Assembly (NCBI GenBank): GCA_964568805.1
Contig: CAZMRW010000122.1
Coordinates: 1-8,705, forward strand
Source of the DNA: CAZMRW01 sp964568805
Lineage (GTDB): Bacteria > Pseudomonadota > Gammaproteobacteria > Methylococcales > Methylomonadaceae
Length of the DNA stretch: 8,705 nt
Direction of reading: 5' to 3'
How positions within the stretch are numbered: the stretch's first letter is position 1; each line of letters opens with the position of its first letter. Below, in pieces: positions 1-5,994 of the stretch. Position numbers and translations under genes: made by a program. Under the pieces are notes generated by a model that made no database searches, was not told the origin of the DNA, and saw only the letters and a list, made by a program, of their open reading frames with translations.

Positions 1-117
1 AGGTGCTAACAAATCCGCTTTATCGTTTTTTTTTGATATGTGAGAAAGTGTAGCGAGCTGTTCATGGCAATAGTTCTTCCTTAAATTGAAATTTATCGGT
101 TATCAAATGACATACAG

Positions 118-133
118 GGCGTTGAAAAACGCC
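118..133. repeat. Perfect 6-bp hairpin with GAAA loop
   Basis: GGCGTT (118-123) and AACGCC (128-133) are exact reverse complements, and the four bases between them are GAAA, a GNRA-type tetraloop when read on the + strand. No run of T follows, so it does not look like an intrinsic terminator. It could be a fragment of a dispersed repeat, the end of a small RNA, or chance. No second copy was noticed in this window. Confidence 0.4.
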
Positions 134-231
134 AAGCTGGTGTAGGGTTATCAGCGAATCAAAAGTCTATGGACGTACTTTTAATCCCCATGACACTCAA
201 CTATGCTATTTAGCAAATACTATACAATTCG

Positions 232-263
232 AATCGGAATACTGTGTGCAATTTCCGATTTTT
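232..263 (+). terminator. Terminator-like hairpin just before ampD
   Basis: AATCGGAA (232-239) pairs perfectly with TTCCGATT (253-260) across a 13-base loop, and the second arm runs into TTTTT (259-263) and then another T-rich stretch. This is the layout of a rho-independent terminator on the + strand, though the stem is only moderately GC-rich and the loop is long. It ends about 18 bases before the ampD start. It could therefore end transcription from a gene left of the window, or act as an attenuator or operator in the ampD leader. Confidence 0.4.
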
Positions 264-280
264 AAATTTTTCTCAATTTT

Positions 281-826
281 ATGTTTATTGATCAGCATTG
301 GTTACAAGGAATCACTAAAAATCCGTCACCTAATTACAATGACAGGCCCGACCCGGAGGATATTTCCCTGCTGGTGATTCACTGTATCAGTCTGCCGCCC
401 GGAGAGTTTAATAACGCTTACATTGACCAGCTTTTTTGCAATCAGCTCGATCCCGATATCCATCCCTATTTTCGAGAAATTTATCAACTCACTGTTTCGG
501 CGCATGTTTTGATTAAGCGGACTGGGGAAATCGTGCAGTATGTAGCATTCGACCGGCGGGCTTGGCATGCAGGCCAGTCGATTTACGAAGGGCGGGAGAA
601 GTGCAATGATTTTTCGATTGGTATTGAACTGGAAGGTACCGAATGGATAGCCTATACCGATGAGCAGTATCGGCAGCTGGCGGCGGTGATTCAAACCTTG
701 CTTGAAACCTATCCCAATTTATCTCGGGAACGTATTGCCGGTCATTGCGACATCGCCCCCGGCCGAAAGACCGACCCCGGAGCATCTTTTAATTGGCAAC
801 GGTTGTACGGATTATTGACTATTTAG
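281..826 (+). CDS. ampD: 1,6-anhydro-N-acetylmuramyl-L-alanine amidase AmpD
   Basis: This is a cytoplasmic zinc amidase of the amidase_2 family that removes the peptide from anhydro-muropeptides during cell-wall recycling. In many gammaproteobacteria its loss raises the muropeptide signal sensed by AmpR and induces AmpC beta-lactamase. The protein has 181 residues, the usual size. The zinc ligands expected for the family are visible: His34 (LLVIHCIS), His155 (AGHCDIAPG) and Asp165 (KTDPG). Glu116 (GIELEGT) and Lys163 match the catalytic residues of the Citrobacter enzyme. The RAWHAG and CNDFSIGIELEGT blocks are family hallmarks. The N-terminus aligns with known AmpD proteins, so the ATG at 281 is well supported. 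However, I see no Shine-Dalgarno sequence ahead of it, and a terminator-like hairpin lies directly upstream. No ampE follows; the gene instead converges on lspA. No ampC or ampR is in view, so a role in beta-lactam response cannot be judged here. Confidence 0.96.
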   Translation: MFIDQHWLQGITKNPSPNYNDRPDPEDISLLVIHCISLPPGEFNNAYIDQLFCNQLDPDIHPYFREIYQLTVSAHVLIKRTGEIVQYVAFDRRAWHAGQSIYEGREKCNDFSIGIELEGTEWIAYTDEQYRQLAAVIQTLLETYPNLSRERIAGHCDIAPGRKTDPGASFNWQRLYGLLTI

Positions 827-860
827 TAGAGGGCCGGGCAAATTTTCAAAATTATTGGAC

Positions 861-890
861 GACTCCGGTCATCCGCCGGAGTTGGCTTGG
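861..890. terminator. Shared bidirectional terminator between ampD and lspA
   Basis: ACTCCGG (862-868) and CCGGAGT (876-882) form a perfect 7-bp GC-rich stem with a 7-base loop. It lies 36 bases past the ampD stop and 18 bases past the lspA stop, in the gap between two converging genes. On the + strand it is followed by a T-rich stretch (TTGG then TTTT at 891-894). On the - strand the flank reads into AATAATTTTG. Neither side has an ideal T-run, so termination may be imperfect, but position and symmetry support a shared terminator. Confidence 0.6.
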
Positions 891-899
891 TTTTGAACG

Positions 900-1379
900 T
901 TATGACATATCATCTTTTTTCGGCCTGCCCAAGCCGAATGTTTCGGCCAGCATCAACGCCACGCCCAAGGTAATTGCGGAATCGGCAATATTGAATGCCG
1001 GCCAGTGCCAATCCCGGTAGTAGACGTCAAGAAAATCGATCACATAGCCGTAAGCCAGCCGATCGATCAAATTACCGACGGCGCCGCCTAAAACCAGCGA
1101 TAATGCCGCCGCCAACAAGACTTCGTGTTTTTGCAGCTTGGCCAGCCACATCGTTATCGCGATGCTGATGGTGATGGCCAGTCCGGCAAAAAACCAGCGC
1201 TGCCACCCGCCAGCCTGACTCAGAAAGCTGAAAGCTGCGCCAGGGTTGTGGACATAGGTGAGATTAAAATAAGGCATGACCGGAATGGATTGGTAAAGCT
1301 GCATGGAATTATCCACAGCCAGCTTGGTACCCTGATCCAGTAGCAGCGCCAACAAAGACAACCAAAGCCATTTCAACAT
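900..1379 (-). CDS. lspA: Lipoprotein signal peptidase (signal peptidase II)
   Basis: This inner-membrane aspartyl peptidase cuts the signal peptide from diacylglyceryl-modified prolipoproteins, the second step of lipoprotein maturation. The 159-residue length is typical. Four hydrophobic segments are visible, at about residues 3-15, 63-80, 88-103 and 131-147. The two catalytic aspartates are Asp115 in the GNLIDR...GYVIDF block and Asp133 in FNIADS. The VHNPGAAFSFL block (about 43-53) and an early LLLDQGTKL (12-20) are also characteristic. It is the last gene of ribF-ileS-lspA, starting 6 bases after the ileS stop, so it is probably transcribed and translated with ileS. I see no strong Shine-Dalgarno sequence. 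In E. coli, fkpB and ispH follow lspA; here the operon appears to end, with a hairpin and convergent ampD next. Confidence 0.97.
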   Translation of the reverse strand: MLKWLWLSLLALLLDQGTKLAVDNSMQLYQSIPVMPYFNLTYVHNPGAAFSFLSQAGGWQRWFFAGLAITISIAITMWLAKLQKHEVLLAAALSLVLGGAVGNLIDRLAYGYVIDFLDVYYRDWHWPAFNIADSAITLGVALMLAETFGLGRPKKDDMS

Positions 1380-1385
1380 ATCGAC

Positions 1386-4217
1386 TCACGCATATTTTCG
1401 AATTTCGCCGCGTCCGGCTACATTTTCCACACAACGGCCGCAGAGTTCCGGATGTTCCGCATGTTCACCCACGTCATAACGCTGATGCCAGCAACGCACG
1501 CATTTTTTATGCTCGGAAACAACCACCCTGATCCTGACGCCGCCGATTTCGGTCTCCGTGGCATCGTCCGGGCAAAACTGCTCCGCCATGACCGAGGCGT
1601 TGGAGGTAATGAAGACAAAATGTAACTCGCCGGCCAGCTGATTGAGAGCGCCAAAATAGTCGCTATTGCAATACAATTCGATTTCGGCATTGAGCGATGA
1701 ACCGATATCGCCTTTGGCGCGGCATTTTTCCAGCTCTTTGCTGACTACAGTCCGCACCGTCATGATTTTTTGCCAAAGCTCCTGATTTAACGCGGAATCG
1801 GCATCGAGTTTAACCAGATCCCGGTACCAGGTTTCCAGAAATACCGATTCGCTGCGTTCGCCGGGCATATACTGCCAGATTTCATCGGCGGTATAACTGA
1901 TGATTGGAGCCAGCCAACGGACCAGGGCTTCGAGGACATGATACATGGCCGTCTGCGCCGAGCGTCGGGCCAGTCCATCGGTTTTGGCGGTATATTGCCG
2001 GTCCTTGATAATATCCAGATAAAAGCCGCCCAGATCGATAACGCAAAAATGGTGCACTTTCTGATAGATCGTCTGGAACTGATAGGCTTCGTAGGCGGTT
2101 TTGACTTCTTCCTGCAAGGTATAGGCCTTATCCAGGACCCAACGATCCAATGCCAGCAAATCCTTGTTGTCGACAAGATGGCGGGCAGGGTCGAAATCGG
2201 CAAGATTGGACAGCAGGAAGCGCGCGGTATTCCGGAGTCGACGGTAGCCGTCGGATGTCCGGTTCAGGATTTCATTGGACACCGCCATTTCGCCGCGATA
2301 ATCAGTGGAGGCCACCCATAAACGCAATACATCCGCGCCCAGGTCTTTCATCACCGACTGAGGCGCGACGACATTGCCTTTTGACTTGGACATTTTTTTG
2401 CCGTCGGCGTCCACGGTAAACCCATGGGTCAAAACGGACTTATAAGGCGCCACATCATTCATCGCGACAGAGGTCAGCAGCGATGATTGAAACCAGCCAC
2501 GGTGCTGATCCGACCCTTCCAGGTACAAATCAGCCGGAAATCTCAACTGCTCGCGCTTATCCAGTACACAGGCATGGGTTACGCCGGAATCGAACCAGAC
2601 ATCGAGTGTGTCGGAAATTTTGACATAGTGTTCCGCGTCCTCTCCGATCAGTTCGGAGGCCTCGAGCTCAAACCAGGCATCGATGCCTTTGGTTTCAATG
2701 CGTTTGGCAATCTGTTCAATCAATTCCATCGTGAGTGGATGCAGTTCGCCGGTTTCCTTATGCACAAAAACGGTGATCGGCACGCCCCAGGTTCGTTGCC
2801 GCGATATGCACCAGTCAGGTCGTCCAACCAGCATGCTTTCTATCCGCGCCTGACCCCAGTCAGGAATCCAGGCGACACGCTTGACTTCGTTCAGGGCCTG
2901 ATCGCGCAAACGATTTTGATCCATGGAGATAAACCACTGCGGAGTGGCTCTGAAGATGATCGGGGTTTTATGACGCCAGCAATGCGGATAGCTGTGTAAA
3001 ATGGCATGATGATGAAGCAGCCTGCCTTTGGTTTCCAGGACCTCCAGAACGTGAGCATTAGCCTTGAACACATGTTCGCCGGCAAATATTTCTGTAGCCG
3101 GCAAAAATACACCGTCGGGCCCAACCGGATTATCGATCGGCAAACCGTATTTCTGACCGACAATGTAGTCGTCCTGTCCGTGACCCGGAGCGGTATGGAC
3201 AGCGCCGGTTCCGGCGTCGGTAGTGACATGATCGCCAAGAATGACAGGCACCGTCCGTTGATAAAAAGGATGCTGCAATAGTTGATGCTCTAATGCAAAA
3301 CCCTTGCAGTAGGCAATGACGTGATAATTTTCTATGTCATAGCGCAGCATGGCATCTTTTAGCAATGTTTCGGCGACGACCAAACGCTCTTTTTCGCCGT
3401 CTTTTTCGCATTGCACAACCGCATAGTCCAGGTCGGCATTTAAGGCGACGCCCTGGTTGGCCGGCAGCGTCCACGGGGTAGTGGTCCAGATAACGACGGA
3501 TAAGGGGCCTTCGCCTTCGTGCCCAAGGACATGGTGACAGCAGGCCATAAACCCGGTCTCATCGAGAACCTGAAAACGCACATCGATTGCCGGTGAATGT
3601 TTGTCTTCGTATTCAACTTCCGCTTCAGCCAGGGCGGAGCCGCAATCCGTGCACCAATGGACGGGTTTGGCGCCTTTCGCGATGTGGCCCTTGCTGATGA
3701 TTTTGCCCAGGGAGCGAACGATATTGGCTTCAAAGTTAAAGTCCATCGTTAAATAGGGGTTTTCCCAGTCGCCTAAGATTCCCAGTCTTACGAAGGCATC
3801 CTTTTGCAGGTTGACCTGCTTGGCGGCATACTCCCGGCAGGCTTTGCGAAACACGGGGGCGGCTACCTGCATGCCGGCTTTGCCGATTTTCTTTTCAACC
3901 ATTAATTCGATTGGCAAACCGTGACAGTCCCAGCCCGGAATATAGGGCGCATCGAAACCGCTCAGGGTTTTGGATTTGATAATAATGTCTTTTAATACTT
4001 TATTGACGGCATGGCCGATATGTATCTCGCCATTGGCATAGGGAGGTCCGTCATGCAGGATAAATTTCGGTCGTCCGGCAAATGCCTGTCTGATTTTGCC
4101 GTATAATCCGGCATCGTTCCATTTTTTTAACCGCTCGGGTTCTCGTTGAGCGAGATTGCCTTTCATTGGGAACCCGGTATTGGGAAGATTCAGTGTTTTT
4201 TTATAGTCCATGGTCAT
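1386..4217 (-). CDS. ileS: Isoleucyl-tRNA synthetase
   Basis: This class I aminoacyl-tRNA synthetase charges tRNA-Ile with isoleucine and edits away valine. The protein has 943 residues; E. coli IleS has 938. The HIGH motif is at residues 66-69 (within PPYANGEIHIGHA) and KMSKS is at about 608-612, together forming the ATP site. The CP1 editing domain lies between them, with WTTTPWT (244-250) and GTGAVHTAPGHGQDDY (336-351), including the conserved aspartates near 349-350. The C-terminus has the zinc-binding pairs Cys906/Cys909 and Cys926/Cys929, typical of the bacterial type I (E. coli-like) enzyme rather than the mupirocin-resistant eukaryote-like type. The ATG at 4217 overlaps the ribF stop as ATGA. 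A second in-frame ATG two codons on (4211) would give MDYKKTLNLP, and the choice is uncertain because neither has a clear Shine-Dalgarno sequence. Long reading frames on the opposite strand within this gene are shadows. Confidence 0.98.
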   Translation of the reverse strand: MTMDYKKTLNLPNTGFPMKGNLAQREPERLKKWNDAGLYGKIRQAFAGRPKFILHDGPPYANGEIHIGHAVNKVLKDIIIKSKTLSGFDAPYIPGWDCHGLPIELMVEKKIGKAGMQVAAPVFRKACREYAAKQVNLQKDAFVRLGILGDWENPYLTMDFNFEANIVRSLGKIISKGHIAKGAKPVHWCTDCGSALAEAEVEYEDKHSPAIDVRFQVLDETGFMACCHHVLGHEGEGPLSVVIWTTTPWTLPANQGVALNADLDYAVVQCEKDGEKERLVVAETLLKDAMLRYDIENYHVIAYCKGFALEHQLLQHPFYQRTVPVILGDHVTTDAGTGAVHTAPGHGQDDYIVGQKYGLPIDNPVGPDGVFLPATEIFAGEHVFKANAHVLEVLETKGRLLHHHAILHSYPHCWRHKTPIIFRATPQWFISMDQNRLRDQALNEVKRVAWIPDWGQARIESMLVGRPDWCISRQRTWGVPITVFVHKETGELHPLTMELIEQIAKRIETKGIDAWFELEASELIGEDAEHYVKISDTLDVWFDSGVTHACVLDKREQLRFPADLYLEGSDQHRGWFQSSLLTSVAMNDVAPYKSVLTHGFTVDADGKKMSKSKGNVVAPQSVMKDLGADVLRLWVASTDYRGEMAVSNEILNRTSDGYRRLRNTARFLLSNLADFDPARHLVDNKDLLALDRWVLDKAYTLQEEVKTAYEAYQFQTIYQKVHHFCVIDLGGFYLDIIKDRQYTAKTDGLARRSAQTAMYHVLEALVRWLAPIISYTADEIWQYMPGERSESVFLETWYRDLVKLDADSALNQELWQKIMTVRTVVSKELEKCRAKGDIGSSLNAEIELYCNSDYFGALNQLAGELHFVFITSNASVMAEQFCPDDATETEIGGVRIRVVVSEHKKCVRCWHQRYDVGEHAEHPELCGRCVENVAGRGEIRKYA

Positions 4218-5155
4218 AAGTTTTCAAAATCAGCAAAAATCTTTTTAGTTTCAGCCACATCTTTTTCGATTTGGGCTTTAAGTTGCGCAAGCGACTGAAA
4301 ACGCATTTCATCACGGATTTTTTTCTTGAAATGCACTTCCACATAATATCCGTAGATGTCCCTATCAAAATCGAACAGGTGCGTTTCAAGAATTACCTTG
4401 GCGCCGCCATCAACAGTGGGCCGGGTGCCAACATTGGCGATGCCCTTAATTTCCAGGCCGTCAATCCCGGTCATAGTCACGGCAAATACGCCATTCAGCG
4501 GTGTATTTGTTCGCAGCATCCTGATGTTGGCGGTCGGGTAACCCAGGGTCCTGCCTCGTTTCTCACCATGAGCGACCCGTCCGCAAACTGAATAATCGTG
4601 ACCGAGTAATTGCTCTGCCAGAGCCAGATTGCTTTCGCCCAGCGCGTCCCTGATCAGGGTGCTGCTGACTCTAATGCCGGCTAGCTGGAAAGATCCGGTA
4701 TCTTCAACGGCAAATCCCAACTGTTTGCCCTTTTCCTTGAGCATCGCAAAATTACCGCGCCGGGCCTTGCCAAAATGAAAATCGTCACCGATGACCAGAT
4801 GTTTTACATTCAATTTTTTTATCAGGATATCGTCAATAAACTGTTCGGCTTCGCAGTTTGCCAGATAGCGATTAAATCGCACTATAAGTAAGTTATCAAC
4901 AGGTAAGGTTGAAAAAGCGATCACCTTCTCGCGTAAACGCATCAATCGGGATGGGGCGTTGCCGCCTAAAAAATATTCCAGCGGTTGTGGTTCGAATATC
5001 ATCACGACCACTGGATATCCGAGCGCCTTGCCACGGTCAGCCAGTTTTCTGATGACCTCTCTATGGCCTAAATGCAAACCGTCAAAATTGCCGATGGTCA
5101 GAACGCAACCTTTTTTAAACGGTTCAAGCTGAGATAATCCTCTAATTAAACGCAT
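4214..5155 (-). CDS. ribF: Bifunctional riboflavin kinase / FAD synthetase
   Basis: RibF phosphorylates riboflavin to FMN and then adenylylates FMN to FAD in the cytoplasm. The N-terminal FAD-synthetase (nucleotidyltransferase) domain shows IGNFDGLHLGH (21-31), FEPQP (54-58), GDDFHFGKARRGN (123-135) and SSTLIRDAL (164-172). The C-terminal riboflavin-kinase domain shows GEKRGRTLGYPTAN (197-210), with the PTAN metal/nucleotide motif, then NVGTRPT (241-247) and ETHLFDFD (257-264). I chose the ATG at 5155, which gives 313 residues (the E. coli length) and the N-terminus MRLIRGLSQ, matching E. coli MKLIRG. The frame stays open to a TTG at 5173 (319 residues), but that extension has no family support. 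The gene is followed by ileS with a 4-base ATGA overlap, which suggests translational coupling. It is probably driven by the extended -10 promoter just upstream. The usual murJ and rpsT neighbours upstream are absent. Confidence 0.97.
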   Translation of the reverse strand: MRLIRGLSQLEPFKKGCVLTIGNFDGLHLGHREVIRKLADRGKALGYPVVVMIFEPQPLEYFLGGNAPSRLMRLREKVIAFSTLPVDNLLIVRFNRYLANCEAEQFIDDILIKKLNVKHLVIGDDFHFGKARRGNFAMLKEKGKQLGFAVEDTGSFQLAGIRVSSTLIRDALGESNLALAEQLLGHDYSVCGRVAHGEKRGRTLGYPTANIRMLRTNTPLNGVFAVTMTGIDGLEIKGIANVGTRPTVDGGAKVILETHLFDFDRDIYGYYVEVHFKKKIRDEMRFQSLAQLKAQIEKDVAETKKIFADFENL

Positions 5156-5182
5156 GAATCTCGATGAATTCAAAAATCTTGA

Positions 5183-5191
5183 ATTCTATCA
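5183..5191 (-). promoter_or_regulatory. Extended -10 promoter for ribF-ileS-lspA
   Basis: Read on the - strand this is TGATAGAAT: a TG dinucleotide one base before TAGAAT, which matches TATAAT at five of six positions. No good -35 box lies 16-18 bases upstream, as is common for extended -10 promoters. Transcription would begin near 5176, about 20 bases before the preferred ribF ATG at 5155. That would place the alternative TTG start (5173) essentially at the 5' end of the message and supports the shorter protein. An activity test is needed to confirm it. Confidence 0.5.
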
Positions 5192-5427
5192 TGTTTACCA
5201 GACGATTGCCTTATTCCAATTATGCCGTTTGACCCGACGGGGATGGCTCAAATCACCTTACTTCAAAATTGAGTGAATCGGTTTCAGCATGATTGCAAGA
5301 GATAGAGTGCCTAAAGTAATGGCATTAGGCGACGTAGGAGCAATTGGCCAGCTTCGAAGTATTGTTCAACGGAGTAATTTTTAAAATCTTCGCAAGCCTA
5401 TATTCAGGAGGGCATCACTTTTCTGCG
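5192..5427. other. Intergenic region, no gene seen
   Basis: About 235 bases lie between the ribF promoter and the stop of the small membrane-protein gene, which reads toward ribF. No credible frame was found. GCCTAA (5309-5314) and TTAGGC (5325-5330) form a 6-bp stem, overlapped by an alternative TGCC/GGCA pairing (5308-5311 with 5321-5324). There is no T-run, so it is not a clear terminator. Transcripts from the small gene may therefore continue into ribF. Confidence 0.5.
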
Positions 5428-5715
5428 TTATTTAGTTGGGACTGCCGGAGGCTCTGTCGCTGGAACGGGAACGGGAACAGGCGCCGGAGCCGGAGTTTCT
5501 TTTACCGGTTTTTTTCGTAGAAACTGCTCTTCCTTGGCTTGCTTAACCCCTTCACCATATAGCGTGACCGTTATCATTATTAATATCGGCGTGATCATGA
5601 GAATTGGAAAACGGGTTGGCTCTTTAATAAAGAATAGGACCCATCGGGGCTTAATCATGCCGATAATGAAAAAAAGTATGGTAAAGATTCCAAGGTTAAT
5701 TGCATATAAAGTCAT
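5428..5715 (-). CDS. Small two-helix membrane protein with Pro/Val/Ala tail
   Basis: I do not recognise this 95-residue protein. It has two hydrophobic segments, at about residues 3-20 and 36-53, joined by a basic loop, KPRWVLFFIKEPTR (22-35), which by the positive-inside rule is probably cytoplasmic. After the second helix comes a charged stretch (56-73, rich in K and E). The end of the protein (74-93) is low-complexity, alternating Pro with Ala and Val, and would be an extended tail. The topology of the tail is uncertain, because it is basic as well. The ATG at 5715 is preceded by AGGT about 8 bases upstream, a reasonable Shine-Dalgarno site, and a sigma70-like promoter lies ahead. The tail is encoded by imperfect hexanucleotide repeats. 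The gene is divergent from qmcA and might share its control region. Its function is unknown; an inner-membrane location is inferred. Confidence 0.75.
   Translation of the reverse strand: MTLYAINLGIFTILFFIIGMIKPRWVLFFIKEPTRFPILMITPILIMITVTLYGEGVKQAKEEQFLRKKPVKETPAPAPVPVPVPATEPPAVPTK
5462..5495. repeat. Imperfect hexanucleotide tandem repeat
   Basis: On the + strand, GGAACG (5462-5467), GGAACG (5468-5473) and GGAACA (5474-5479) run directly into GGCGCC, GGAGCC and GGAG. On the coding strand these six-base units encode Val-Pro and Ala-Pro dipeptides in the tail of the small membrane protein. A gain or loss of a unit would keep the reading frame and change only the tail length. Confidence 0.7.
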
Positions 5716-5740
5716 TTTAGTTACCTGTTAAACGATTGAT

Positions 5741-5767
5741 TGGTTAGCTAACCATTATTATTGGTTA
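5741..5767. promoter_or_regulatory. Palindromic operator candidate with repeated half-sites
   Basis: TGGTTAGCTAACCA (5741-5754) is a perfect 14-bp palindrome. The half-site ATTGGTTA occurs at 5739-5746 and again at 5760-5767, exactly 21 bases apart, which is two helical turns. A related inverted copy is at 5749-5756. The palindrome sits where transcription of the leftward 95-residue gene is predicted to start, the usual place for a repressor. The regulator is not identified. Confidence 0.45.
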
Positions 5768-5782
5768 AGCCGTTCATTGCAA
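5754..5782 (-). promoter_or_regulatory. Sigma70-like promoter of the 95-residue membrane protein
   Basis: On the - strand a TTGCAA -35 box (5777-5782, four of six consensus) and an AATAAT -10 box (5754-5759, five of six) are separated by exactly 17 bases. The predicted start falls inside the adjacent palindrome, about 30 bases before the gene's ATG. Spacing and match are good for an unverified promoter. Confidence 0.5.
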
Positions 5783-5960
5783 CCGGCTACTATGGGAATT
5801 TAATGGGTCTTGTTAATTTGCTTGTGCATTGAGGAATGGTCTTTATAAGGGAAATATCTTAAAGAGTGATGGTTATGCATATCAATACCTTTTATTATTT
5901 GCCCTGGACATCGTCAACCGGAGAGGACACGCAAGTTCAGATAATCTTGAGAGTTATGTC

Positions 5961-5966
5961 TATAAT
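5961..5966 (+). promoter_or_regulatory. Possible -10 box for qmcA-nfeD
   Basis: TATAAT is a perfect -10 hexamer, 28 bases before the qmcA ATG. The -35 position (about 5938-5943) is a poor match, so this is a weak call. A second candidate further upstream pairs TTGTGC (5822-5827) with TATAAG (5844-5849) at a 16-base spacing. Confidence 0.3.
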
Positions 5967-5983
5967 AATAAAATTGATAATTT

Positions 5984-5989
5984 AGGAGG
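5984..5989 (+). promoter_or_regulatory. Strong Shine-Dalgarno site of qmcA
   Basis: AGGAGG matches the anti-Shine-Dalgarno sequence completely and lies 5 bases before the ATG at 5995. It fixes the qmcA start and argues against a shorter reading frame (5829-6065) that overlaps it in another frame. Confidence 0.85.
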
Positions 5990-5994
5990 GTGTT

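Larger units (their letters stand above)
1..280. other. Intergenic region upstream of ampD, no gene seen
   Basis: I see no plausible coding frame here: the stretch is AT-rich and broken by stops. It contains several small symmetric elements. There is a perfect hairpin with a GAAA loop (118-133), an AT-rich inverted repeat TAAATT-GA-AATTTA (82-95), the inverted repeat TGCTA-TT-TAGCA (204-215), and the palindrome ATTCGAAT (227-234). A terminator-like hairpin at 232-260 is listed separately. A possible -10 box for ampD is TACAAT (223-228), but no good -35 box lies at the right distance, so the ampD promoter is not settled. The region may include the 3' end of a transcription unit lying to the left of the window. 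Confidence 0.6.

Noticed and set aside
1..30. GCTAACAAATCCG at the window start, recalling integron attC or Vibrio repeat edges
   Set aside because: The core-site patterns do not match, no partner arm is visible and the window is cut here. No integron feature is supported.
98..153. GGTTATCA direct repeat at 98-105 and 146-153
   Set aside because: It is only 8 bases long in AT-rich sequence, with a spacing of 48 that has no evident meaning.
793..1020. 75-codon + strand frame spanning the ampD end and lspA
   Set aside because: It overlaps two confident genes, crosses the predicted terminator hairpin and has no family resemblance.
2487..2999. 170-codon open frame on the + strand inside ileS
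   Set aside because: It is fully antisense to a well-conserved ileS region, the product shows no recognisable domain, and it has no supporting ribosome-binding site. The same applies to the other long frames opposite ileS.
4201..4389. 62-codon - strand frame at the ribF/ileS junction
   Set aside because: It is a frame-shifted reading of the ribF 3' end, which already encodes the conserved end of RibF.
5308..5330. GCCTAA/TTAGGC hairpin as a terminator or small RNA
   Set aside because: The stem is short, the loop is long and no T-run follows; chance is a sufficient explanation.
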